From assembly GCA_024233495.1 (NCBI GenBank), contig JACKPM010000003.1, positions 238,971 through 302,970 of the forward strand: a stretch of 64,000 bases of DNA, in the 5' to 3' direction. Source of the DNA: Chlamydiales bacterium (GTDB lineage Bacteria > Chlamydiota > Chlamydiia > Chlamydiales > JAAKFR01). Position 1 is the stretch's first letter. Each line of letters begins with the position of its first letter. Below are positions 20,009 to 28,208 of this stretch, piece after piece. The notes beneath the pieces were generated by a model, which saw only the letters and a list, made by a program, of their open reading frames with translations, did no database searches and was not told where the DNA came from. A program made the translations under genes and the position numbers.

Positions 20009-20770
20009 ATGTCATCATTAACACCTTCTGGATTTAGCAGGGATATAGCAGAAAATGCTTTTAAGGCTATTGAGGAAGTTGCGGGTGCGCTAGGTTTCAA
20101 TGCAGCTATGACGTGCGCGACTGAATTTATTAACCCTCTTTCTCTGATGACTGCATTTGCCCTCGATGAAATTGTAGTCAAAAATATATCGAGTCAGAAT
20201 GAAGTCGTAAAAAGGATGGCTGAAGCTGTTCATTTTCTGCTCATATCACGTTTTGAATCTGCATTCTACCATGATGTAAAAGATCAAATCGATGCTGGGG
20301 CTTTTGCTGAGGCTTTTGCTCGCATTGCTGGTACAGATTCCTCACATAAAACTCTTGCTTGGTATGAACTTGGGCGTGCTTTGGTTCATAAGAAAATGTT
20401 TGGAATGGCACAAAGATGTTTAGAAAACATGGATGAATCAAGGATTGAGGCTCATTGTTTACGTTGCTTGTGGGAGCACGCTAATGCTTTCATTGAAGAT
20501 CGGATTGACTATCTTTGGGTGCGAACTCAATTTGAAGCAATGATAAATTGCTACACCGATCGTGACTTCAGCAAATTTTGTAATGGGGCTCCTACTGACA
20601 AGCTTGAGCTTGCTACCCCTATATTTAATCGAGTTCTTGACTCCTGCTCAATAGAAGAGATTCGGTTGATTTGTGAAAGAGCAAAGCAGCCTGATGGTTT
20701 TTTCCGACCACAAAACTTGGTTGGAGGATTTATCTTAACTGTTTTCAGACAGAAGTTTAATGATCTTTAG
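20009..20770 (+). CDS. Hypothetical helical protein, paralogue of the next gene
   Basis: 253 residues. The start is ATG 20009 with GGAG in TATGGAGATAAA directly upstream. I do not recognise the family. It is about 45% identical by eye over its C-terminal two thirds to the product at 21075-21986; shared blocks are KTxAWYELGRALV, ENMDESRIEAHCLRCLWEH (EAMDESRIETHCLRCLWEH in the paralogue), YLWVRTQ and PDGFFRPQNLVG. The pattern of paired amphipathic helices suggests a TPR-like or other helical-repeat fold. It lacks the charged coiled-coil tail of its paralogue; remnants of coding-like sequence follow its stop. No signal peptide or membrane segment is apparent. The leader TTTTATATGGAGAT also precedes the second gene, so promoter and gene were duplicated together. 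Confidence 0.8.
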   Translation: MSSLTPSGFSRDIAENAFKAIEEVAGALGFNAAMTCATEFINPLSLMTAFALDEIVVKNISSQNEVVKRMAEAVHFLLISRFESAFYHDVKDQIDAGAFAEAFARIAGTDSSHKTLAWYELGRALVHKKMFGMAQRCLENMDESRIEAHCLRCLWEHANAFIEDRIDYLWVRTQFEAMINCYTDRDFSKFCNGAPTDKLELATPIFNRVLDSCSIEEIRLICERAKQPDGFFRPQNLVGGFILTVFRQKFNDL

Positions 20771-20946
20771 TTGCATCTAGCGCGCAGGCTGATAGTGCGA
20801 CAGGTAAAAAAAACATTGCCTAAAGCTGGATCCTCAATGAAATTTAAGGGCTGCTTAGCGGTTTTTGAGATGGAGAGTTATCCAGTATGGCCCCTGATTA
20901 TGAAAAGTTTGATTTTATATGGAGATTAAATAGAGTGTTTCCGGTG

Positions 20947-20956
20947 CCCCCCCCCC
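20947..20956 (+). repeat. Poly(C) tract at the 5' end of the second paralogue
   Basis: Ten consecutive C residues lie shortly after a duplicated ribosome-binding leader (TATGGAGATTAAA). A GTG at 20935 follows that leader but is out of frame with the downstream gene at ten C. With eight or eleven C the frame from this GTG runs without a stop through 20947-21074 into the gene body (…AQPCDSIFGLDRELVES…). This is the geometry of a slipped-strand on/off switch. Confidence 0.7.
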
Positions 20957-21074
20957 TGCTCAACCTTGCGATTCTATATTTGGTCTGGATCGTGAGCTTG
21001 TTGAAAGCATAAGAGCTGACCTTCCAAATGCAGCTTTTACCCACCTTTGCCAACTGGCCAAGGCAAGTGGTTCT

Positions 21075-21986
21075 GTGAGTGCCAAAGAGCACGCAGGCCG
21101 CGTGATTCCCCTACTTTCTGATGATGACGCTCGTTCCCTAGAATCCATTGCCATAAAAGAGATCAATGGTGCAGAAGAATCTGTAAGGTATGTTGCCGAA
21201 GAGATTCGGCTGTTAGTTGCAACACGTTTTGAGACTGCATTCTATGATAATGTAAAAGATCAAATCATTTCTGAGAATTTTGCTCAGGCTTATGCTTTCA
21301 TTGCTGGTGCAAATTCCCCATATAAAACATTCGCGTGGTACGAGCTTGGTCGTGCTTTGGTTCGCAACCAAATGTTTACGACGGCAGAAAGATGTTTGGA
21401 AGCGATGGATGAATCAAGGATTGAGACTCATTGTTTACGTTGCTTGTGGGAGCATGCTCAAGCTTTTCACGTGGAGAAACCCGACTATTTATGGGTACGG
21501 ACTCAAGTGGAAGCAACGATAGGGATCTTTACGGATACTGACTTTGATCGTATTCCAAAAGACTCTTTTGTTGATAGGTTTACTCCTACTAGACCAGTTA
21601 TTGATAGGGTTATTGAGAAGTGCTCTGAAGATGAGATTAAGGCGATTTGCTCTCGTGCTAGGAAGCCTGATGGTTTTTTCCGACCACAAAACTTAGTTGG
21701 GGAATTTATTGCAACTGCGTTGGAAGTAAAGCTAATAGCACGCAATGAGACGGTTCGCAAGGCTCATAGAGGTGATGTTCTTGGTAATCAAGAGCTAATT
21801 CTTGTAAAGCAAGCTGAGATTCAAGATTTGCGAGAACGTTTTAGAGCTGAAGAGCTTGGAAGTAAAAATGAGAGAGAGCTTATCCGTCAAATACTTGATG
21901 CAGAAGCAAAGCTTACTCGGCTTAATGCATGCGTTCAAAGGCGTGCAAGCCAATCATCTCAGCTACAGAGAGTCAACCTAGTTTAG
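21075..21986 (+). CDS. Hypothetical helical protein, probably phase-variable (true start upstream of the poly(C) tract)
   Basis: The frame is open from 20934, but with ten C residues the only good in-frame start is GTG 21075, which has no Shine-Dalgarno. With eleven or eight C the protein would start at GTG 20935 behind a proper GGAG, gaining about 47 residues. The body shares the helical domain of the 253-residue paralogue and then adds a charged region predicted as coiled coil (ELILVKQAEIQDLRERFR and following). The C-terminus looks damaged: the frame stops nine bases before a MITE-like element at 21995, and beyond that element a coding-like tail reads KLSGELEEWALKLREAMKS before a stop near 22238. 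Function unknown; a variable surface or effector protein is inference. Confidence 0.7.
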   Translation: MSAKEHAGRVIPLLSDDDARSLESIAIKEINGAEESVRYVAEEIRLLVATRFETAFYDNVKDQIISENFAQAYAFIAGANSPYKTFAWYELGRALVRNQMFTTAERCLEAMDESRIETHCLRCLWEHAQAFHVEKPDYLWVRTQVEATIGIFTDTDFDRIPKDSFVDRFTPTRPVIDRVIEKCSEDEIKAICSRARKPDGFFRPQNLVGEFIATALEVKLIARNETVRKAHRGDVLGNQELILVKQAEIQDLRERFRAEELGSKNERELIRQILDAEAKLTRLNACVQRRASQSSQLQRVNLV

Positions 21987-21994
21987 ATCAGAGA

Positions 21995-22163
21995 CTAGAT
22001 GGTGTCGTCAAATTTTCTCCTTTGTCAGCCGGATCTTTTCTGCCAAAATGCGCCTTCGCAACCTCGGAAGTAGCGCTTTGGCTACTCCCTTCGCTTTCGA
22101 TTGCGCATTTTGCCTAGAAAATCTCTCGCCTCACAAAGGAGAAAATTTGACGACACCGTCTAA
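21995..22163. repeat. MITE-like element, family B, single-unit copy
   Basis: About 169 bases with inverted ends: CTAGATGGTGTCG then TCAAATTTTCTCCTTTGT on the left, and the complement ending in GACACCGTCTAAG on the right. The interior matches one 119-base unit of the triplicated copy at 13270-13676. It lies just after, or within the former 3' end of, the preceding gene. No transposase is encoded. Bases 22164-22330 hold a short coding-like tail and otherwise nothing recognisable. Confidence 0.9.
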
Positions 22164-22330
22164 GCAAATTAAGTGGTGAGCTTGAAGAGTGGGCTCTTAA
22201 ACTAAGAGAAGCGATGAAAAGTCTTGTTCTCAAATAGATTGCAAGAGCAGCATTTTTCTTTTTGTGTACAAAAATGAGTTCTACCTAGAATATTTCTTAC
22301 CTCATAGAATAGGGGACTTACAAACATGCT

Positions 22331-22645
22331 CTAGATGTGTGCGCTTATCCCAGGAGAGTTGAAGGGAAGAAGCCACATCCAGCCGATCGGTCCCTCAGGA
22401 GTGCTAGCTTTTGCTTTGTAGTAGTCCGCAAACTCGGCAAAGACAAAGGCAGTGATCCCTAAGGAGGCAGCAGTTGCTTTGGAAATGCTCACAAAGGCGG
22501 GCTTATCGTGCCACGTACACCCCTTGAGCCAGGTGGTGCAGACAAAAAAGAGCGCGGTGATAGAAAAAGCCGCAAGGGTCCAGGCAGCCGCTCGGCTGAA
22601 GCGCTCGCTCTGCTGAGAGTATCTCTGTGAAGGGGTAATTCCCAT
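22331..22645 (-). CDS. Small two-helix membrane protein, hypothetical
   Basis: 104 residues with two hydrophobic segments: AAWTLAAFSITALFFVC at about 19-36 and ISKATAASLGITAFVFAEF near 54-72. A charged, Arg- and Ser-containing N-terminus (MGITPSQRYSQQSERFSR) precedes helix 1. No family is recognised. It is divergent from the 790-residue gene; the 62 bases between are AT-rich. Two close helices with a short loop could fit a bilobed Inc-like membrane protein, but the loop is longer than usual, so this is only a possibility. Confidence 0.55.
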   Translation of the reverse strand: MGITPSQRYSQQSERFSRAAAWTLAAFSITALFFVCTTWLKGCTWHDKPAFVSISKATAASLGITAFVFAEFADYYKAKASTPEGPIGWMWLLPFNSPGISAHI

Positions 22646-22707
22646 GAGAATATAATAACATATTAATGATTTTTTTTAAAGTTATTTGTTGACAAAGAGA
22701 TTCAGAT

Positions 22708-25080
22708 TTGGCTTCAAAAGTTGAAATTCATACTGGCATTATGCCCCCCGCCCCCACGCAAAAGCCCCCCTTTCCTACCTATGCCTCTACAGCGTTGGGA
22801 AGGATTTGGACTCCACGAGGAGAGAGGGAACCGATAAAAAGAGCGGTATCCTCCCTAAGCCCTTACAGTGAACAGATGCGGGTGATCGAGAGGCTCGCTA
22901 GCAGCAACGAAAAGGGAGCCGAAATGCTCGCGCGCGCTCAAGAAATTCTAGCTGATCGCTCACTTAGCTATGAGAGGCGGTGTTTGGAGTTGGGAGCGCT
23001 TGCGATTTTGGGAGTGCGTGATTACGGCTCCCTCTCGTCTAGTTCTCTTGTTAAGGTGCTTGAAAAGTACATCTTTGACTATCCCGTACACTCTTCTGAT
23101 CCAAAAGTTCCTGATGCGTGGATGCACTTCCGCTTACATATTTTTGCAGAAATTGTATTGCCTCGAGAAGAGTTAAGTCCTTATGGCATTCTACTTGTAG
23201 AGCATTTCGTAAAGAGCGGGCGTTTGGCAGCGAGCTTTGAAGAGGAGCACATCACACAGATTGAAAGAGTGCTGGCAGCCCTTAAAACGCGTGAGGGGAA
23301 AGAACTCTTTTCCCGCGCATACAGTATTGCAGACAATATGCAGGAATATGTGCGTCTCGACTTAAAATGTTGCCGCGAGGATCCAGTTGAAGCTTTAAGT
23401 GTGCGCATAGCTGTGCTCCTTGCAGCCTTTTGTGATTTGAGGCAAGAAAACCACCCGAATTGCTATGCGGTCGCTGTGCTAAATATGATGCTTCTGGAAA
23501 AACCTTTGGAGGTGATGTGCGCCTTCTTTTCTCTTGTGGGAGAGGGGGAACTTTATCCAGGTGTCCCGGTGTCTGCCTATCATCTGCACTTCATCTCGAA
23601 TCAAGATAGCCTCCTTCAATCGGATTCCCATGTAGGATCTGCTGCGTTGACCTTAGCACAAGGGGATAAAGCGTACGGAAGCCGCATTATTTGGTCATTC
23701 TTTTCTAACTTTTTGCAACAAAGTTTATTAAAAAAGTGTGAGTTTTTGGAGCTAAACTTTGGGGCTACTATAGATGAAGTGCGGAGTGATAGGGTAGATT
23801 TGTGCCGGGCTCTTATTGAGAGTGTAAGGAAAACTGCTCTAGCACTGACTCCAGATCAGGAGCACGTTTTGCAGAGAAAGTTGGAGGGTGAGCTTTTCTT
23901 TGTGGAGGCTTCCTTAGAAAATTTGCGCTTTGACAGTAATCATGGCGAGTTAGTTCTTGGGGAAGTGGTGTGCTCTTTTGATGCAACAGGAGTTGAGAAA
24001 TGTGTTTTAGAAAAGATTAAGGGGTATGCACGCTTTCTTTTTGTGAAATCTGAAGGGAGGGTGGTCTTCAAAATAAATGAGCTTTTGAACCTTCTCATTC
24101 GCTGGGCAGGTGATATGGGAGTAAACCTTGAAGAGAGAGTATTGCATGAGGATCTTAATCGTCAGATGGCAGCAGAAAGTAAAATTTCAAACAGTGAAGC
24201 CGTCATCATAACCGATCTGCTCATTTTCCCTGCGGTGGGCGGTTTAGAATCCCCATTGTTACGTAAAGCATTTGGAAAAGCAGTGATGCAAAACGCAAGC
24301 AAAGGTCCTAAGGCAGGCCAGATTGTACACTTTCTTAGCTGGCATTTACACAATGCGAAGGCGCCCCGCTATTTTACTGGCTCTATCTGCGTAGGAGGTG
24401 CAAGTGCCCAGTTCGGCCATGGGTTTCTTTTTGACCTCTCTCGTGTTTCAGTGCTTTTATATCCGGCTTTTCTCAAACTCTACATGATTGAACCAGCGCG
24501 TCGCCATGCTTGCCAACGACTGACAAGAGAGCGCATTGAACGGTGTGGGAAATACCTTTCATGGAGTGCTGCCGTGTTAACAGAGAAGATTCAACGGTTT
24601 TGTGGGCAGCCGATGACCTCTCTATTCCATCAATTCGGTGGAGATGCCAAAAAGCTCAACACTTGGGTTGCAGAGATGAAAGTTTCTGATTTGAGATTAG
24701 CTCAGCTGCTGCAGCTGCATCATATTTCTCATGCAAGGGAGATAATAGCGAGAACTGTAGGAAAGCTTTCGCAATATGAGCTGCCACACTACGTTGCATA
24801 TGTATTGCGCAAGGAGATCTTGACTAGCGGTCAAGAGTCTCCCTCAGCAGAGCAGCTCCTTTTCAAGCTTTGTTTGCTGCATGATTTGCCTCAAAGGGTC
24901 TATTTAGGGGATAACAATTATACTACACACGACAGCTCTCGTGAGGATCCCTGCCATTCCCTCTACTGCCTTGTCTATAACTTTGCAATCCGTACCCTTA
25001 CCTGGGCGCGGTTTCATAGAAGAGGAGTCACGTCATGGCTGCCTGAGGTAAGCGACTTCTCTCTTCTCTCCTTATCTTAA
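22708..25080 (+). CDS. Putative papain-like cysteine protease-fold protein, 790 residues
   Basis: Paralogue of the next gene. Candidate active-site elements: Gln246 and Cys252 in DLRQENHPNCYAVAV, with the same Gln-to-Cys spacing of six as papain Q19/C25; a GHGFLFDL segment with His571; and near the C-terminus GDNNY (Asn737) followed by His750 before a beta-strand. The same set recurs in the 815-residue protein, so these positions are conserved although the sequences have diverged widely. The N-terminus is Pro- and Thr-rich and lacks a Sec signal, which fits a type III secreted protein. Start uncertain: TTG 22708, or ATG 22741, which begins MPPAPTQKPP; neither has a Shine-Dalgarno. Substrate and activity unknown. 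Confidence 0.75.
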   Translation: MASKVEIHTGIMPPAPTQKPPFPTYASTALGRIWTPRGEREPIKRAVSSLSPYSEQMRVIERLASSNEKGAEMLARAQEILADRSLSYERRCLELGALAILGVRDYGSLSSSSLVKVLEKYIFDYPVHSSDPKVPDAWMHFRLHIFAEIVLPREELSPYGILLVEHFVKSGRLAASFEEEHITQIERVLAALKTREGKELFSRAYSIADNMQEYVRLDLKCCREDPVEALSVRIAVLLAAFCDLRQENHPNCYAVAVLNMMLLEKPLEVMCAFFSLVGEGELYPGVPVSAYHLHFISNQDSLLQSDSHVGSAALTLAQGDKAYGSRIIWSFFSNFLQQSLLKKCEFLELNFGATIDEVRSDRVDLCRALIESVRKTALALTPDQEHVLQRKLEGELFFVEASLENLRFDSNHGELVLGEVVCSFDATGVEKCVLEKIKGYARFLFVKSEGRVVFKINELLNLLIRWAGDMGVNLEERVLHEDLNRQMAAESKISNSEAVIITDLLIFPAVGGLESPLLRKAFGKAVMQNASKGPKAGQIVHFLSWHLHNAKAPRYFTGSICVGGASAQFGHGFLFDLSRVSVLLYPAFLKLYMIEPARRHACQRLTRERIERCGKYLSWSAAVLTEKIQRFCGQPMTSLFHQFGGDAKKLNTWVAEMKVSDLRLAQLLQLHHISHAREIIARTVGKLSQYELPHYVAYVLRKEILTSGQESPSAEQLLFKLCLLHDLPQRVYLGDNNYTTHDSSREDPCHSLYCLVYNFAIRTLTWARFHRRGVTSWLPEVSDFSLLSLS

Positions 25081-25091
25081 AATTTATTTTC

Positions 25092-25129
25092 TAAGTCTTA
25101 ACGACTTAAAAATATTTTTACGATATAAT
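25092..25129 (+). promoter_or_regulatory. Candidate promoter with palindrome before the 815-residue gene
   Basis: A perfect TATAAT at 25124-25129 lies 25 bases before the ATG. Upstream, TAAGTC-TTAAC-GACTTA (25092-25108) is a perfect inverted repeat at the position where a -35 element would be; no good -35 hexamer is visible. The palindrome could be an operator, or a weak terminator arm of the preceding gene. Confidence 0.35.
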
Positions 25130-25153
25130 CTCTTAAAAAAATGGGAGGTTTTC

Positions 25154-27601
25154 ATGTCGTCTGTTGAAGGACCAACATACGCCGCAATTGTGAGGGAGAG
25201 TGCAAGGCGGAGCCCTACACCCCCTGCTGCTCGTGTCAGCCCAGCCTTTGCATCAAGATTGACTGCAGAGAGAGGATTACAAGCCTCTTCTTCCGACCAG
25301 CAAATTGCGCTCATCCGCCAGCTCGCGTTGAAGTACGCAGATCCAAATGGAGTGCGGGACCGCGTCTATGCGATTTTGGGATCTTCTTTGTCGAGAGAGC
25401 AAAAATGCGCCGAGCTTGGTGCAATCGCTTATCTCCTCCACGCAGATATGCTGGATCTTGGGTCGACCTCACCCGTAGAGCAGGTGATGGCATACTTAAG
25501 AAGCGAGATGCTCAAACGAAAAAAGGGGCACGCCGACTGTTTTGGAAAAGAGAAAGGACTCCCTTCAGGGCAGATGCATTACTTGCTCTCCACTTTTTGT
25601 GAAATGATGTTGCTAGGTGGCGAGGTGAATCGCTTTGCAAAGGAGCTTTTATGCAAAGTGTTAACCTCCTCTTCTGTAGGCGCTTTTTTTAAAGAAGAGC
25701 ATGCAGATCAAATTTTGGCCGTTGCCTCTCAACTCAATGCACCTGAGATTAAAGCACTCTTGCGAGAGGAGTTCATGATTAGTGCAGCAATGGAGCTTTT
25801 TGTGCGCCGCGATCTTAAGTTAGAGCCAAAAGCAAGCGTGGGAATGCGAGAGATACGATTGGCGGCTCTTTTGGCTGCAATCACAGACTTAAGACAAGGG
25901 AAGGATGGGAATTGCTACGCAATTTCCACGATCTGCGTTGTGATACACAACAGATTGCACGCTTTTTTAAAGCAGACTATGGACATCCTAAAGTCGGGCG
26001 AGCTTGTGTCTGGTGTACGGGCGGATAGCTTCTTGACCAACATATTCGAAGATTTCTCCGACAAATTCAACTTAGGTATAGATGTCCATGAGCACCCAAT
26101 AGTGAAACAGCTGCTCACTCTTTGTGGTGTTAGTACGCCAATTCTATGCTCTTCTGTAAAAGAGGCGATCGACCAGATTCCTTGTTCCCGTCTTAGAAAA
26201 TATGCCCGCATGATGATTTCGACATATCACTTAAGTTGTGTGCAACAGGCGCTTTTAAAGAGATGTGAACTACAAGAGTTGAATGTGGAGAGTGGCGTTG
26301 TTGTCTCTGAAGAGAAAAAGAATGTGTGTGAGGAGTTGATATGGGTTGTTAAGGGGGCTTTTCTAGGTCAGATGAACGAGCTAGAAGCGCCCCTTAGAGC
26401 AAAAATGCACGAGGAGATTTTCTTGGCCGACTTTGCTGGATGTCAGATTCTGAATGACACGGGCGGTTATTACGCACTCTTTGGGGAGAAAAAAGTGAAA
26501 CTGCCGATCACTGATCTGGATATTGATGAAGTAGCGGAGAAAATGAGCAATGGGCGCTTTCTCTATATCGCAAGTGAAAACAGAATTGTCTTCAAGATGG
26601 AAGATTTGGAAGGTGTGCTGAAGGGGTGGTGTCGCAAGATATTGAACAAGCCAAATTTCAAAGCACTTTCCATGCAGAAAGATTTAGAAACTTTGATGGA
26701 GGTTTTTGGAGGCGTAAGAACAAAGTTCGACTTTTTCTTTATAGAGTCAAATGGAGGGTGCCCGGAAGACGCCCTAAAAAAAACGTTCAATACCTCTATG
26801 TCGTTTGCAAAACCTGCAAAAGGTCGAGTTTCCCGTATTACCACCTTCTTATCGAAAAGGGAAAGAGCAGATCAAAGAGTTGTAATGGCGGAATATAAAA
26901 CAAAGGATAGTGCGCACGCATTTGTGTTAAATGCACACCGTTGCAAAGTGTGGGCCGAACAAGCATTTGTTACGAACAAGCTCACTGACCCTGCAATCAA
27001 CATGCTTTGGAGAGAAATTTCACATAAACAACTTGTCAGGCTAAAAGAGCATATAACCTTTGATAGCACGACTGCAGGTGCATTGGATTGGGGAGTTGCG
27101 AGAGGGCTTGCGTGGGTGAGCCTCATTGAATTCACTAGAAAGATAGGACTGAAGGAAGAGGAGCTTCGCGCAATACATCTTGTAATGTCTGAAGTGGATG
27201 TAGAAGATCTCAATGTCGATGCGATTTTGAAAGCCTTCGGCATCGAGGGCGGAGACAGCATTGTTGCCGAGCTAAAGGCAGCATTTCCTGAGCCTGCACT
27301 CCCACACTATGTTGCCTATAAGCTGCGGAAATATATTCTCCTTGCGGGCAAGACAGCACCTGCATCAGAAGACATATACGCCGCAATTTGTGAGCAAAAA
27401 AAAATGCCTCAAAGCATCTACATTGGAGATTCAAATTATCTTGCAGATGACACAAGCTTTGAGCGTCCTTATCACCGTTCGCTATATGTTGTTTGTGACT
27501 TTGTGACACAATCGTTACGCGTCGTGTATCAGGATAAAAAAGCTCAGTATTTTCCCTCAGAGGAGCGGTTTAATGTATATACTGTGAGTTCATTTGTCTA
27601 A
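25154..27601 (+). CDS. Putative papain-like cysteine protease-fold protein, 815 residues
   Basis: Start ATG 25154 with a strong GGGAGG eight bases upstream. Same layout as the 790-residue paralogue: a disordered N-terminus rich in Pro, Ala and Ser, then LGSSLSREQKCAELGAIAYL matching LADRSLSYERRCLELGALAI in the neighbour; then the putative catalytic region Gln248 to Cys254 in DLRQGKDGNCYAIST. Later come AHAFVLNA (His588), LPHYVAYKLRKYIL (LPHYVAYVLRKEIL in the neighbour), GDSNY (Asn761) and His774. Candidate triads are Cys254-His588-Asp/Asn or Cys254-Asn761-His774; sequence alone does not decide. No signal peptide or membrane helix. The stop overlaps the convergent YIP1-like gene by four bases. 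Tandem duplication of a probable effector is the likely origin. Confidence 0.8.
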   Translation: MSSVEGPTYAAIVRESARRSPTPPAARVSPAFASRLTAERGLQASSSDQQIALIRQLALKYADPNGVRDRVYAILGSSLSREQKCAELGAIAYLLHADMLDLGSTSPVEQVMAYLRSEMLKRKKGHADCFGKEKGLPSGQMHYLLSTFCEMMLLGGEVNRFAKELLCKVLTSSSVGAFFKEEHADQILAVASQLNAPEIKALLREEFMISAAMELFVRRDLKLEPKASVGMREIRLAALLAAITDLRQGKDGNCYAISTICVVIHNRLHAFLKQTMDILKSGELVSGVRADSFLTNIFEDFSDKFNLGIDVHEHPIVKQLLTLCGVSTPILCSSVKEAIDQIPCSRLRKYARMMISTYHLSCVQQALLKRCELQELNVESGVVVSEEKKNVCEELIWVVKGAFLGQMNELEAPLRAKMHEEIFLADFAGCQILNDTGGYYALFGEKKVKLPITDLDIDEVAEKMSNGRFLYIASENRIVFKMEDLEGVLKGWCRKILNKPNFKALSMQKDLETLMEVFGGVRTKFDFFFIESNGGCPEDALKKTFNTSMSFAKPAKGRVSRITTFLSKRERADQRVVMAEYKTKDSAHAFVLNAHRCKVWAEQAFVTNKLTDPAINMLWREISHKQLVRLKEHITFDSTTAGALDWGVARGLAWVSLIEFTRKIGLKEEELRAIHLVMSEVDVEDLNVDAILKAFGIEGGDSIVAELKAAFPEPALPHYVAYKLRKYILLAGKTAPASEDIYAAICEQKKMPQSIYIGDSNYLADDTSFERPYHRSLYVVCDFVTQSLRVVYQDKKAQYFPSEERFNVYTVSSFV

Positions 27602-28197
27602 AGGCGGATCAGCATGATGATGAAGGCGATGAGAAGGGCAACACCTAGAGCCATGGCAAGTGTGATGGCAACAGTGAGTACGCTGCGCCATGCACTAAAT
27701 CTGTGCGCTTCTCCAAGCAGCTTAAAAAAGATGACAAGCGCCCAGATCGAAAGGATAGCATAGAAGATGGCGATAATCGCTTGCGCTTGAGGAGCGGCAT
27801 AAAATGGCGCACTGATGAGGCCAAGCATTGCCGTCACGCTCCATGGATAAAAACTCCACCCCACTGCAAGGCGAATCGCATGCGTATTCCCTTTCCCTTC
27901 AAACCAAGCTCCCACAAACTGAAAAACCCAGCTGATGAAGTAGAGGTAAAGATAGGCGATGGCTATCGCGATGATGAGGTTTGAAGCAATCATGCCCACA
28001 TGGACCCAAAAACCTTGTCCTGCATACTTCCCCCACACTAATATCGAAGAAGAGACGCCATTGAGGATTCCCAAAATGAGCGCAAGCCAAATGGTGGGCT
28101 GCTGCTCATCTCTCCTCAAAATCTCTCGCATTGCTTTGCGGGGGCGAAACCAAATCGCTACCCAGGGATTCATTTGCTTTTCCGGCTCAATTTCCAT
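27598..28197 (-). CDS. YIP1-family-like integral membrane protein
   Basis: 199 residues with a cytoplasmic N-terminus (MNPWVAIWFRPRKAMREIL), which is the hallmark opening of bacterial YIP1/DUF1282 proteins, then five hydrophobic segments: IWLALILGILNGVSSSILVW, VGMIASNLIIAIAIAYLYLY, a segment after the conserved GxxxxxAIRLAVGWSFYPW, AIIAIFYAILSIWALVIFF, and a C-terminal helix. The role of bacterial YIP1 proteins is not settled. It is convergent with the 815-residue gene and divergent from the glycosyltransferase operon. Confidence 0.75.
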   Translation of the reverse strand: MEIEPEKQMNPWVAIWFRPRKAMREILRRDEQQPTIWLALILGILNGVSSSILVWGKYAGQGFWVHVGMIASNLIIAIAIAYLYLYFISWVFQFVGAWFEGKGNTHAIRLAVGWSFYPWSVTAMLGLISAPFYAAPQAQAIIAIFYAILSIWALVIFFKLLGEAHRFSAWRSVLTVAITLAMALGVALLIAFIIMLIRL

Positions 28198-28208
28198 ACA
28201 TTTATGGG

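Noticed and set aside
28131..28208. Upstream TTG start for the first glycosyltransferase
   Set aside because: It would overlap the divergent YIP1-like gene by 67 bases, and the residues before ATG 28209 look like read-through of the opposite gene.
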